A stretch of 64,000 nucleotides of DNA from Lineus longissimus (GCF_910592395.1 NC_088322.1:6939431-7003430); one strand, 5' to 3'; shown: positions 36,701 through 47,417, counted from the first letter of the stretch. Notes: generated by a model not told the origin, from the sequence alone. Numbers and translations: made by a program.

Positions 36701-38862
36701 AACACGGGTAGATTTGAACCAAAATGACTCAAATGTTGCTTCATGCTGATAAAGTGTTTTTCGTATCGTTTTGGTGTGGGCACTTATTTGAACTTGGGAA
36801 TGTGACCAGATTGGATTTACCAATGATAGTGGGATTGCCCAACTCTAGATTATCTTAAGGTAGGCCAAACCAGCTGGTCAACTATAAAACCGGCTCCCCT
36901 GGGCTATGTAACATTACTCTTTGTGATCACACTATTTCAGCTCAGTGACAAGAGGACAGCCAAGTACCTTTGACCAGATATATATGAAAAAAACTTCTGT
37001 AACTTTTTTTTTCAGGGTGAATGGTGCACACTATAAGACATTGACGGACATGGGTTATCCCCCAGGCTCAGCCAAAGAAGCCTTGCGCCAGTCTAACAGT
37101 AACATCACAATGGCCATCCAGGTTTTGAGCGAGAATCCAGAGCTGTTGGAGCTACCTGATCCGAGGGATGAAGAAATGCAAGTTGAAATCACAGATGAGA
37201 TGATTGCACAGGTGTGTATCACTGAGGTTGCTGATGAACGCATCAGGGCAGAACTTGTTTGATGCTTTCCTCTCCAGGTGCCGGTTGTTCAAAAATTCAA
37301 AAGTCACGGTTACGTTAAGGAACCTTAAAGTCGTTTTCTCTTTCAGTTAATCTCATTAAAACTTTCATGTTAAGACATAACGGCCCCGTTTAAGCTAACA
37401 TGCTTTTGAACAGCTCGGCCCTGGTGTTTTAGCTGTTTGCCTCTCTGTGTAAAACTAAAGGTATGGAAGCTTAATACCAGTTCTTTCAACATATGCAATG
37501 TACACATTGCGGTGTGTTGATTTGTCGAAGGGGTGATGTTTGCAGAATAAACGAAATGTTCACATACATTTTATATCATTGGTGAATGGAAAAAATTCAC
37601 CAGAATAAAATATCCTGCAAAAATCTTTTTCATAGTTTCTTGTGATGAATAGGTAGGAAGATTTGGCATTGTGCAGTAAGTTATTTAATAGGTGTCCTCT
37701 TTTGTGGAGATGTGAAATGCGGGCAGTGCCCAACGTCTGTCTGTGGCTGATGATGAGTACTGCATTCAAAGTCAAAGCAAGGTGGCTAGTAGACGTTGCG
37801 TTTGGTCAACATGCAGGATCTTCAGGCCGATGTCCTTGTTCTTGCAGATGCTATCCCTCGGATTTGATGCATCTGTGTGCAGAAGTGTGTTAAGCCAGTG
37901 CTCGGGGAACATCGAGAGGGCTGTGGATATGTTACTCAATGGTGGTGTGATTCCGTCCAGTGCTGTTGGAGAGGGAACGTCCGGATCGCTTCAAAAAGGA
38001 GCAGGTCAGTCCAGATGTCATTCCTGGCTAGGTCATCTTGATTTGGTATGACATTAACGCAAAATCTGCCTCTCAACATTCCTTGTCACCAAATCTAGGA
38101 AAGGCTCGCTGCAACTCCAGTGGTTTTTAGGACTTGAGTTGTATATTAAACCAGAACTGCTAAGGATCTCCAGCGGAAACAAGCTGTACACCGAATGAAA
38201 TGATTTTCATGTAACATTTAACAAGTTCGGCCTTGCTGTCTGTGATCCATCACACCAAACATCAGACGGAGAGTAAATCCCCAGGCCTAGTATTGAGCAA
38301 TCACGGACAATATATAATAATTATGTCAGTTTTAATCCACTTTCAGATTATATTACTATTAGCCTCATGAACATAATACCTTTATGAATTTTGCAAAGAA
38401 AACATATGAGAAATACATTCCTAGGCAATTATTGGAAAAAAAACCCTCTCTTAAAAAATGGCTTATCTATTTTTTATAAAAACCTTGATCTTCTCCAAAA
38501 AACATTGGTAAAAGCTTTTTGTTTTCTCTAAAGATATTTGTGAATGTCTCAGGCACCACAAAAAATACAACGATGGGAGTGGCATCAAAATATGAAGCTA
38601 ATCACCTTGGCTAGGTTGTATGAATATGTGAATAACTCCATATTCTATACTGCCTTGCTACCATTTTGGAGTGAAGGGTCACAATTTCTGAAATCTTATT
38701 TCAGTGGCTAAAACTGCTGAGGAATTGCAGCAAGAACAAGAGGCCATTGATGAAATCATTCCGGATATTCCAGAGAACGAGGAAGACTATCTTGACATCA
38801 GTTTAGAGGAGGAGGCGACATTCTTGGAGGAGTTTAAGGCACTTGTTTCAATGATCAGATGA
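30734..38862 (+). CDS. NUB1: NEDD8 ultimate buster 1 homologue, complete 13-exon gene
   Basis: The exons are 30734-30895, 31519-31689, 32270-32440, 32813-32945, 33610-33677, 33920-34026, 34632-34818, 35018-35177, 35962-36062, 36451-36530, 37016-37211, 37848-38004 and 38705-38862. All have GT-AG borders and matching phases, giving 616 residues, close to the vertebrate long isoform. In order: an N-terminal helical region with KLWLPPYT, a ubiquitin-like domain (about 98-190), a charged coiled-coil-like stretch, a conserved central helical region containing LDIVWCYL, and UBA1 (about 388-420, MGFSQQEARLGLRACQGSVD). A highly charged KEVKKKEKEEKRLRRL linker, UBA2 (about 452-490, MGYPPGSAKEALRQS), UBA3 (about 513-552, LGFDASVCRSVLSQC) and the tail DEIIPDIPENEEDYLD follow. 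NUB1 binds NEDD8 and FAT10 and delivers conjugates to the 26S proteasome. The first ATG lies just downstream of an acceptor-like TTTCAG at about 30703, so a non-coding first exon is likely. No break is seen. Confidence 0.95.
33330..33511. mobile_element. Tc1/mariner-type MITE in NUB1 intron 4
   Basis: The element begins TACAGTGGAACCTCCCTTAG and ends in the inverted form GAGGTTCTACTGTA, so it has CAGT ends flanked by TA on both sides. Internally the phrase CTCTCTAT-AAGGACA recurs in several copies. This arrangement is typical of small TA-flanked elements in invertebrate genomes. It does not overlap an exon. Confidence 0.75.
34361..34605. mobile_element. inverted-repeat element in NUB1 intron 6
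   Basis: The segment near 34364-34425 (AACTTCGGCCATTTT, then CACAGGCAACGTTTGTTTAC) recurs inverted at about 34549-34601 (GTAAACTTACGCTGCCTGTG, then GGCCGAAATTA). The arms carry a small insertion relative to each other. It is probably a MITE, but boundaries and target duplication are uncertain. Confidence 0.5.
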
Positions 38863-39296
38863 AGGCCTGGCCTGACCCGAGTCAAGATGAGGTGAAATTC
38901 TGTTATGACAAGGGCAAACCTCTTTCCTTTTTGTTGGCCTAATATTTTCACAGGTTTTGATGGATATTTAGGGCATTTGGATCTGGATCTAAATATTTGA
39001 AATGTTAATGAAAATTAATCGGAAATGTACCTTTTAGTACTGGTGCTGCCATCTGAATTTTTAGTTCTGCAGGTTCCTCATTGGAATATGACCGTGGCGT
39101 TCGTAAAAAAAGATGATTTGCTCCATTGAAAACAAAATATATTTGCGTGGTATTTGCATGAAAGTTGCTGCAGTCCAGATCTAATAGTTGTATTATTACT
39201 GGAAAATCTCTCAGCGCCTACAACGTCATTATGGAAGTAATGGAGTTACTGTTTGATAATGATGAATCCTGCCCTGTATCCCCACCCCTGACTCAC
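38863..39296. other. NUB1 3' flank
   Basis: The presumed NUB1 3' UTR and intergenic spacer. I see no canonical AATAAA in the first few hundred bases and no other gene. Confidence 0.35.
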
Positions 39297-39745
39297 CTGC
39301 TTGATGGATTGGGGATTTCTTCGACACCGGCTTCACCACTTGCACCAGCTGTGGCACCACCACTATCGGCCTCGGTGTTTCTGTCGGGGTCATCAGCAGC
39401 GGCAGCATCATCCTCATGGTTGTCCGATTCAGCCAGCCGTTCCCCCATATTTTGCACTTCAGTTAGCACGCTATCCAAAAGAGGCAACAGGTTCAAAATC
39501 TCACTATGGTTGTGTGCCACACGCAAAACATTTACTCTCAATGCTGTCATGCTCCGCACGGCGGCTGCTCTGGTGTTCGGTTGAAAGATATCCGTTGTTG
39601 TTAATGTTCTCTGTACATCTTCTACTTGTGTTCTAAACGAATGCACAAATGTGGCAATATTCAGCCGATTTTCAGGTGGCGGACATACAACGACGGTGAG
39701 AAAAATAGCAAAATACCAACTGAAAAAATAACTCTTCAACGCCAT
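39297..39745 (-). CDS. hypothetical secreted or membrane protein, 5' coding exon
   Basis: From the ATG at 39745 the minus strand is open for 149 codons to a consensus donor (AGCAG|GTGAGT, last exonic base 39297), so at least one more exon is expected further left. The N-terminus (SYFFSWYFAIFLTVVVC) looks like a signal peptide or anchor. The middle is amphipathic and helix-prone, with many Leu/Val residues. The end is acidic and low-complexity, rich in Asp, Ala and Gly. I recognise no family. The downstream exon was not located and could lie inside the convergent NUB1 gene. It may be real but is unsupported by homology. Confidence 0.4.
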
Positions 39746-39919
39746 ACTATGACTGATGCTGATTATGGTAGGCCTAGGATACTTATGGATGCAACGAGCG
39801 ATAAGGTAGCTTCGCACGATGCACCAAATGAAAGCACGTTGTGATTTGTTGACTATAGCTCTACCAAGTAGAATCGGCGAGAAATAGCCAAGACTTGCCA
39901 AATTACACAACAACACTCC

Positions 39920-40448
39920 GCATTATGAACTAACGCGGTAGAATATTGACATGACGATATTAATATTGACATTAGGGATATGATATCGACAGTGTGGAAA
40001 TGATATCGCCAATACATTTTTAGATACTTGTGATAGCCTTTGAGCGCCATGAATTGCAAGGGTGGAGGGGTGTTTGCAGGGGTGTTTGCAGGGGTATATG
40101 GAGTAGGGGGTCAGGGTAAGGGGGCATACATTGAATTGTAGGGGTATTTCCAGGGGGTTGGAAGGGGTGTTTGCAGGGTTCAACGGTTGTTTTCAGTCCC
40201 CTGCTCTATGGTGAGGGATATATGTGATACCAAAAATGTAAAATAAGGGTAAATACGAGCGGCTTTGCACAATCTTAATAATAGGCCCTTGATTTGTAGC
40301 TTAAAAGCCCTAGTAGGGTGCTATGCCTGTGCAGAAATATGTAGTCTTTTTCTTGTACATTACCAGTCTTCAATAAAAAGCAGCAGCATTAGGGTGAGAA
40401 TAGGAAACTTTGATCTATCCCGTGCAAAAAATGGCTCTTTGAACCACT
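39920..40448. repeat. non-coding stretch with G-rich minisatellite (40055-40190)
   Basis: A GGGGTGTTTGCA phrase is repeated, with further G-runs up to about 40180 (GGGGTATATGG, AGGGGGTCAGGGTAAGGGGG). Several closely spaced G-runs make G-quadruplex formation on the plus strand plausible. The rest of the stretch shows no gene. Confidence 0.6.
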
Positions 40449-40800
40449 TTTTGCTTCTGAGCTAACGGAAGTCTTCTTTTAAACATTTTTCAAATATCTA
40501 GCCCAAAGGTTAGCCTCGTTTTCACAGCCTAACCCACACAAATTCAAATTTCAAATTTTGAAAAATTTTCAAATCAAGGCCAACAGTCAGGTGATCTACT
40601 TTAACATATTTCTAGGTCAACCATCAGCTCAGAAAGTAGGTCAATGTCTTCCTATTCTCACCCACTCACTACTGGCATATTGAATAAACATGGAAAATAA
40701 CCCTTGTGCCTCACCTATACCAAAGGCATCGGATAACTGTCCTAGGGGTAAAGGTCCAGGGGGGTAAATGTCCAGGGGTCCTTGAGAAAAACTGTTTAAA
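40449..40800. repeat. dispersed repeat linked to Polinton debris, copy A
   Basis: This is collinear with 61940-62290. It includes CAGCCTAACC, TTCAAATTTCAAATTTT, a CTAGGTCAACC segment, a short polymerase-derived piece (about 40680-40740) and a CCAGGGGGGTAAATGT-type short tandem repeat (about 40743-40785). Confidence 0.7.
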
Positions 40801-41300
40801 TTTCCCACAAGCCATTCTTAGATCCTCAACGTCCGAGATACAGTAGGACAGAAGTTCTGCCTGGAGATCGAAATGACCGTCTTTTAATTTTCATACGACT
40901 GGAGGAATGCTTCATGATCCTTCAGCTGCATTCTATCAGGATCGTAATAATCAAGTCCAGGGTATGGTCCCTTGTAGTCCTGGTTGGCTGGCGTGTTGAA
41001 TAAAAATGGAAAATAACCCTTGCACGCCTCAACTATACCAAAGGCATCGGGTCGCTTCTTCCTAAGGATCATCGGCAAAAAATTGATTGAATCTAAGATT
41101 TCCTTTCCGAAATCGACTTCATCATAAATTTCATGCCCACAGTGATGACGGTTGGTGCATAGGCATTTTGGTGCAGGTAATCGAGAATAAAATAACTGTC
41201 GTATAAACCTTTAAAGTTACGCCAAATTGCTATCCCTGACTTATTTAACAACCACTTGCAAAAATCCTCATTGCACTTCTCTCCTCTGAACACTTGCTGT
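40800..41300 (-). pseudogene. Polinton/Maverick-type protein-primed DNA polymerase B fragment
   Basis: Three minus-strand frames in order (41293-41093, 41078-40884, about 40880-40800) encode neighbouring parts of the exonuclease half of a type B DNA polymerase of the Polinton/Maverick kind. Recognisable are an Exo II-like segment (NFKG-YDSYFILDYL), a DAFGI...YFPFLFNTPANQ segment, and an Exo III-like YCISDVEDLR segment. The frames are shifted and the palm and other element genes are absent, so this is an old, inactive copy. Related pieces occur at 41450-41722, 47125-47400 and 62150-62345. Confidence 0.75.
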
Positions 41301-41449
41301 TCACACTAACCCGTTTTACAAAAGTCTTGTGAAATGTTTTTTTGAAAAACATTGAGAAAAACATTGCTTGCAAACAGAGTGAACCACAATCAGATTTGGA
41401 ACTTGCTTAGCACTTACATTAAAGTTAGCTTCATAATCAAAGGATACAT

Positions 41450-41722
41450 AGCAATCCTTCTTCTTCTAGTAATTGGCTTAGGGGGTAAAAGTCCAGAGAG
41501 TAAATGTCCAGGGGGTAGAAGTCTTGGGGGTCCCATCCGGATTACCGTTGCCTGTAACCTTGAGAAATAACTGCCTAAATTTCACTCAAGCTCTTCTTAG
41601 ATCCTCAACGTCCGAGATACAGTAGAACCGAAGTAACTGTTCTGCCCTGAGATCAAAATAACAGTCTTTGTGCTTTTCATACCACTGGAAGAATGCTTCA
41701 CGATCCTTCGGCTGCCTTGAAC
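41450..41722 (-). pseudogene. Polinton-type polymerase B fragment (Exo III part) with short tandem repeat
   Basis: The minus strand reads a PKDREAFFQWYEKHKD-like segment followed by the Exo III YCISDVEDLRR region. It then enters a GGGGTAAAAGTCCAG-type short tandem repeat at about 41480-41535. The whole segment is nearly identical to 47125-47400. It abuts the Q/S-rich stretch at 41738. Confidence 0.65.
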
Positions 41723-41735
41723 TTGTGGTGCTGAT

Positions 41736-42110
41736 GCCTGTTTGTGGCTACTCATGTGGCAGCTGGTGTACGCTCTTGAATTTCTGCAGCTTGGCTTTGA
41801 ATATTGACTACTTGTGATGTTGTCTGATTGCAGCTACTCATGCATACAACTGGTGTTTGCTCTTGAATTTCAGCAGCTTGGCTCTGAACTTGATCTAGGC
41901 CTGCTGCTGGTGCTGATGGCTGGTTACCGCTAGGCCTACTGTTGCATGAAATTGGTGGGCCATTTATTTGACCCTCTACTACAGTTTGGCTCTGAACTAC
42001 TGGCAGTCCTGGTGTCTGATTACCGTTTCTTGTACACGCACATGTTGAAGGCTCTTTTGGATCCTATCTTCTACCGCTGGTTCACATGATTGAGCACTTG
42101 AGGAGTCACC
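41736..42110 (-). pseudogene. Q/S-rich coding-like stretch, copy 1
   Basis: The minus-strand frame reads an open, low-complexity segment with the repeated phrase VQSQAAEIQEQT and a SQTVVEGQINGPPISCNSRP segment. It ends at a stop after QERTPAAT. The same stretch recurs at 43912-44230 and 47418-47735 with few changes. No start codon is available in the frame, so it may be an exon or a fossil. I do not recognise the family. Confidence 0.45.
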
Positions 42111-42906
42111 ATTGTTACCTCCGGTACCATCGAATTAACAAGCTTTTGGCAAAGTACTAACATCACTTAATGGTTAGAATGATAAGATATTTATTGTACA
42201 CATGTAGCGAAGGAAAGTTCCGTCGACAGGTGTGGATGAAGATGACGAATGTGATAACTTAAGTGATGACGTAAAACTGAAAGAAGAAGGTGTAAGACCT
42301 AATAAACCTAATCTTAGAAACATGAAGATGACTACGAACTTTGCTTTTACTTATGATTATACTTAGAAATTCTAATACGATCTTATCACAGAAAGAATGA
42401 CGAGATAAAGCTGTAGTTACCTCATTGCTAGGCTAACGGTATCCTAGAGGAAATGATTCATAGCTGTAAAGTTGACTTAATGATACTTTGTAAGAACGAA
42501 TTCGAAGAGGAGGAATGAATTACATCTTGACTATCTTGACTTCACAATGTCTTTGGTAAAAAGGGGCGGATTCAAGTAGTCCAAAATACACAAACTAATT
42601 ATATATTCTTACTCAATACTACATGTGCAAATAATAAAAGGTCTATAACTTTGGCAGCTAAACGTATACATGAGTCATATCCAATTCCATGCGTTGCATC
42701 AAAGCATCTGAAAGAGACTGAATATGACCAAACTTGGTAATGTCCATGCCAAAGGAAGCAAATAAGCATAAGGTTCCGGGACTATATATCCCCAGAATAT
42801 ACATGAAACTCAGCTGTAAATTGGTTAAATAAAATATATAAATAAAATCAGGCCATCCCAGGGCAAGATGCTCAAAATATGATAAATAAGGTGACTTAAG
42901 GTCACA
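42111..42906. other. unassigned stretch inside the duplicated block
   Basis: AT-rich sequence without a recognisable coding segment or repeat partner in this window. Confidence 0.3.
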
Positions 42907-43872
42907 GTTCTATTCTGAGCTATAGCCGCAGTTACAACCATTGTTTGTGGTTGAATTGGTGACCACATCTCCAAGAAGGAGGATGTCTGAAATGAATTTT
43001 TCCTCTACCTGAGGAAGTGGTACATAATTAGACATACCATCCACACCTTGCATTTCAAAGAGCTCGCTATCTATGTAGCTTTTCACCTGGCTAACCATAG
43101 TTCGGAATTCCTCTGTTTCCACATCCGGTATACCCTCTAGGTTTTCGTTAAGTCGACTGTTGACCACTAATAGGAAGGATGTAAACCGATCCTGATCTTC
43201 TGCCACTGGTTCACATGGTGAAGCACTTGAGGAATCACAATTGTTTGTGGTTGATCTTGTGACCACATCTCCTAGAAGGAGGATGTCTGAAATGAATTTT
43301 TCCTCTACCTGAGGAAGTGGTACATAATTAGACATACCATCCACACCTTGCATTTCAAAGAGTCCGCTATCTATGTAGCTTTTCAACTGGCCAACCATAG
43401 TTCAGAATTCCTCTGTTTCCACATCCGGTATACCCTCTAGGTTTTCGTTAAGTCGACTGTTGACCACTAATCGGATGTAAACCGATCCTGATCTTCTGCA
43501 ACTGGTTCACATGGTGAAGCACTTGAGGAGTCAGCATTGTTTTTGGTTGAACTGTAGCTTTTCACCTGGCTAACCATAGTTCGGAATTCCTCAGTTTCCA
43601 CATCCGGTATACCCTCTAGCTGTTTTTTGTAAGTCAACTGTTGACCACTAATCGGATGTAACCCGATCCTGATCTTCTGCCACTGGTTCACATGGTGAAG
43701 CACTTGAGGAGTCAGCTTTGTTTGTGGTTGAACTGTAGCTTTTCACCAGGCTAACCATAGTTCGGAATTCCTCAGTTTCCACATCTGGTATACCCTCTAG
43801 GTTATCGTTAAGTCGACTGTTGACCACTAATCGGATGTTACCCAGGAAGGCCTCTAATGAAAAAGACACCAT
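42907..43872 (-). pseudogene. tandem-repeat protein region, four units (two long, two short)
   Basis: The minus strand encodes four consecutive variants of one unit: a LEGIPDVETEEFRTMVSQVK segment, an optional module of about 40 residues beginning IDSELFEMQGVDGMSNYVPL, then STTNN-DSSSASPCEPVAEDQ. The two leftmost units contain the module (spacing about 301 bases). The other two lack it (spacing about 177-182 bases). A 4-base indel near the end of the unit puts a stop after DRFTSD or DRVTSD in most units, and only the leftmost junction stays open. A related module recurs at 44235-44370. The family is unknown and the region is likely decayed. Confidence 0.5.
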
Positions 43873-43911
43873 GGTTTCTCAAATAGAGAAGAGGAAACAT
43901 AACTCTTTGAC

Positions 43912-44370
43912 CTGTTTGTGGCTACTCATGTGGCAGCTTGTGTGTGCTCTTGAATTTCAGCAGCTTGGCTTTGAACATTGACTACTTGTGATGTTGTCTG
44001 ATTGCAGCTACTCATGCATACAACTGGTGTTTGCTCTTGAATTTCAGCAGCTTGGCTCTGAACTTGATCTAGGCCTGCTGCTGGTGCTGATAGCTGGTTA
44101 CCGCTAGGCCTACTGTTGCATGAAATTGGTGGGCCATTTATTTGACCCTCTACTACAGTTTGGCTCTGAACTACTGGCTGTCCTGGTGTCTGATTACCGT
44201 TTCTTGTACACGCACTTGTTGAAGGCTCTTTTGGATCCTATCTTCTGCCACTGGTTCACATGACGGAGCACTTGAGGAGTCACCATTGTTTGTGGTTGAA
44301 TTGGTGACCACATCTCCAAGAAGGAGGATGTCTGAAATGAATTTTTCCTCTACCTGAGGAAGTGGTACAT
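43912..44370 (-). pseudogene. Q/S-rich stretch copy 2 plus one VPLPQVEEKF module
   Basis: The right part (about 44235-44370) encodes the VPLPQVEEKFISDILLLGDV module seen in the tandem-repeat region. The left part (43912-44230) is the Q/S-rich stretch. The two lie in different frames. The segment directly follows the BTB-like ORF on the minus strand, joined at the palindrome GCGTATATATATACGC. Confidence 0.45.
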
Positions 44371-44372
44371 GA

Positions 44373-44981
44373 TTACATATGCGTATATATATACGCATTC
44401 TCGTAGTTTTTAAACGTCTGACGCAATCTCTCCGATTGATATTGGGAGCATGTTTTGCACCTGCACCGAATCTGGCATTTGGTGACAAACCGTATATGGT
44501 GCCGTTTGGCGTTTCTGTAATTTTGTTTAAATTTGCGGTAACTTGGACTAACACATTTGCACAAAAAAGTAGGCAACCTGTCCTTTCTGAAAATATTTTC
44601 GACTGTGTCACAATAGTTGTTGCAAAGGAGAGTATGCATCACTTTGAGATAGGGTGCCATTTGTCCATTTGGAATTATAGGTATCAAGTCACTAACTATC
44701 GACTCTTCTAACCGAAGATAACATATGATCTCTACAGTAAGATATAGTAAATTATCATAAAGCGGAACTGTTGCGCCTACATTCAGGCATGATATTAGAC
44801 ACTGAAATGCCTTTTTATCAAACTGTTCGAAGTTGAAATGAGAACATTTTCTATTCGTTAACATTTGAACTGCGTTATCAGTTGTCACTAAAATCTTGTG
44901 AGCTATGATGGGGGGGGGGGGGGGGGGCTCAATGGTAATATCACCATTGTCACCAAAGCTGAACACAAGCATATCTCCCAT
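44373..44981 (-). CDS. BTB/POZ-like hypothetical protein, copy 1
   Basis: This is a 202-residue ORF. It begins MGDMLVFSFGDNGD and runs through six prolines encoded by an uninterrupted run of 18 C (G18 at 44910-44927 on the plus strand). It continues IIAHKILVTTDNAVQML, then FDKKAFQCLISCL and LYLTVEIICYL. This order resembles a degenerate BTB/POZ fold: AHKxVL, then a strand, an AFxxLLxFxY-like helix and a helix with hydrophobic spacing. The C-terminal third is basic and Cys-rich (CQIRCRCKTCSQYQ). BTB domains mediate dimerisation and cullin-3 binding, but no such role can be claimed here. It is almost identical to 47840-48448. Whether it is a real gene or part of an element is open. Confidence 0.4.
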   Translation of the reverse strand: MGDMLVFSFGDNGDITIEPPPPPPIIAHKILVTTDNAVQMLTNRKCSHFNFEQFDKKAFQCLISCLNVGATVPLYDNLLYLTVEIICYLRLEESIVSDLIPIIPNGQMAPYLKVMHTLLCNNYCDTVENIFRKDRLPTFLCKCVSPSYRKFKQNYRNAKRHHIRFVTKCQIRCRCKTCSQYQSERLRQTFKNYENAYIYTHM

Positions 44982-45369
44982 TTGTCTGGAACCTTTTTAT
45001 TTTTCTCTTTAAAATTCTAAATGATCCCGCATTCCCGCCCCAGAGCCAGGAAATGTGCTTGTGATCATAATGACAAGTGCAATTCACAGTACGTAAAGAA
45101 TAACATCAGTCAGACAAGTCAACGAGTCCTGTTTTGCGAGTTGTTAATTGGGGAAATATCAATCATGTCAAAGTCGTGTCTGCCGTAGCTCGAGTTACGA
45201 TATTGTACGAACTTGGTCTTTACTAAAAATTGGTTTGCCAAAAAACAAGCATCTGCACGTCTTAATTTCTTAATGAGGTATCACACACTTTTTTAAAGTG
45301 AAAAAAATGCCATACATGTGGCCAAGTGTCAGCACAGCTGAATCTAGCTACATGTACGGCTGAATGTAC
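44982..45369. other. spacer between BTB-like ORF and gag fragment
   Basis: Present in all three duplicated copies (also about 48449-48842 and 49709-50086) with over 95 percent identity by eye. No coding segment seen. Confidence 0.4.
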
Positions 45370-46571
45370 AAGCTGAACACTTTTCCTTCCGAAACCGAGG
45401 GCAGCTTCGCCAGTTTATCTTAGTGCGCGCGAACCACAAATTGACGTTTACCGAAGCGCTCTTCTAAAGCCTCCAGCACAGGCGCATACATTAGACCATC
45501 GTAGCCAAAACCTACGATTTCTGCCTTCGCGCGCCCAACTACAGCGTGTTGTAGATGGGTAATTTACTCTGTGTCGGACATCGGGGATGAATGCACCATG
45601 GCTCGGAACATTCCATTCCAATCTTTCCATTTTAACGCGTCTCCATCAAAACTTTGAAGCTTCAGTCTTGGGAGGGACTTGCCAAAAGACGATGAATGAA
45701 CAAAAGTGTTACCGAAATTATGCGAAGCATGTGGGGGTGGATGATTTGCATGAGTAGAAAAATCATTACCTACCTGGTGTGCATGCTGTGAGGAATGTTC
45801 AGAAGTTCTCAGCTGCTTTATCCAGCTTCCACACAGCTGGATCCGGGGCCTTTCGGCGCAACCATCTCTTGAATACAGTACAGCATCACTCACCGCACGA
45901 CAAAGATTCATCCCGCCTTTCTCATCCGCCAACGCATCACATACCACGTCTCGATCGTGACCACCGGCTTCAACATCGTCCACATCTCGGCCATCCCTCC
46001 GTTGCTCAGGAACACCATCACCAACCGCTGCATCCCGTACTTCAGGATCACACGATCGGCCTTGATCCCGCTCCTCTTCCTTCGGGGGTTCCCGTGGCTC
46101 ATCCCCAGAACTGGCCTTACTTACGCCACATTGCGAGAACACATCGCAAGTTCTATCAGAGTTGATAGCCACATCACTCAGCCAAATTTCTGCTTCGACC
46201 ACGACGTCATTGACCAGTTCGTACTGATGGTCAAGTAGACTATTGATGTCCGTGGCAGTGTCCGGCTCCATCTCCACGAGATGGAGGCCGCATTTCATGG
46301 CCTCATCCCTGCTCTTGATCAACGCTGCAATCTGTTCCTTGATTATGCCTGGTCTTACGTTTCGTTTGACCAGGCGCTCTAAACTTCTAATTCCACGGCC
46401 AATATTTCCAACATGAACGTTCATTTTGGCCTTCACTTGCCTCATCGTGAAATCCTGGTCATAAAAACGATCACTAGTTCTTATCCGGTCGGAGAGACCA
46501 ATGCTCTGTCGGGGGAGTCCATACATCCTTTGGCTGTTTAGTATTACGAGGATCAACGCTGATACATTCAC
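45370..46571 (-). pseudogene. BEL/Pao LTR retrotransposon gag fragment
   Basis: The ORF from 46571 has a helical N-terminal half with RSLERLVKRNVRPGIIKEQI, a charged linker, and then LPRLKLQSFDGDALKWKDWN. The latter is the hallmark of the DUF1759-type Gag of BEL/Pao elements (L-P-K-L-x-L-x-x-F-x-G-D-x-x-x-W-x-x-W). A TAA stop at 45564 interrupts the domain, but the same frame continues with Gag-like residues (EALEERFGKRQFVVRAH) to about 45370. No protease, reverse transcriptase or integrase follows. The left part of the fragment (45370-45652) was copied along with the BTB-like segment to 48843-49126. Confidence 0.78.
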
Positions 46572-47120
46572 GGAGCACGAGAGGTCATAACACTTCAGAA
46601 TTTACTTCGCACTAAACTACTTCTAACTAAGTTTTCATCATTTATACTAAGCGTGGGTGTGAGTAGGAGGGGCTCGGAGAGACCAGGCCCTGTTAGGACC
46701 ACCAAGAGTTTACAATCGTAAAAATATTTCTTAAGATAAAGCAGGTTACTTATTTCTGAGAACGGAAGTCATCCGCCCACACAAGATGCGGCAATGGGTC
46801 AGTCAAAGGCATTCTTTTTGATCTGCCGCCAAGCCTAGCAACACAATAACCTTGGAGTAAGCATGTCTTTCATTACTATGACAATATACAGATTTCCTCT
46901 CCATCCACGCACAATAAACTTCAGATCCTGGACCCTTCTTTAAACTGTCAGATCTAATTAGGCTCACTTTACTCGAGCGTATTCAATCGTTCTCACGGAT
47001 CCCGGAAGTGGAGACTTTCCTGTTCATTTATAAAACATAAACTTTATATACCAATATTAATCAATCTAAATTCAAACTAAATCTAAAAACAATAACATAA
47101 TCATCATGAAGTCCATTTCG
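46572..47120 (-). other. possible 5' LTR/leader of the BEL/Pao fragment
   Basis: Immediately upstream of gag on the minus strand is about 530 bases of AT-rich DNA. It starts near TGTTATTGTTTTTAG (47098) and has a TATA-like TATATAAAG at about 47043-47051. Its position and TG start fit a 5' LTR, but no second LTR is present and the 3' border and primer-binding site are unclear. Confidence 0.35.
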
Positions 47121-47124
47121 GCAG

Positions 47125-47400
47125 CCACACATAGCAATCCTTCGTCTTCTAGTAATTGGCTTAGGGGGTAAAAGTCTAGGGGGTAAATGTCCAGGTGGTA
47201 AAAGTCTGGGGGGGTCCCATCCGGATTACCGTTGCCTGTAACCTTGAGAAATAACTGCCTAAATTTCACTCAAGCTCTTCTTAGATCCTCAACGTCCGAG
47301 ATACAGTAGAACCGAAGTTCTACCCTGAGATCGAAATAACCGTCTTTGTGCTTTTCATATCACTGGAAGAATGCTTCACGATCCTTCGGCTGCATTGAAC
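47125..47400 (-). pseudogene. Polinton-type polymerase B fragment (Exo III part), second copy
   Basis: Near-identical to 41450-41722. It has the same Exo III-like region, the same KFRQLFLKVTG continuation and the same short tandem repeat of GGGGTAAAAGTC/GGGTAAATGTCCAG units (about 47164-47215). Confidence 0.65.
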
Positions 47401-47417
47401 AAGTGGTGCTGATGCCT

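Noticed and set aside
45779-46238. Plus-strand frames opposite the gag ORF
   Set aside because: Antisense shadows of the charged Gag linker.
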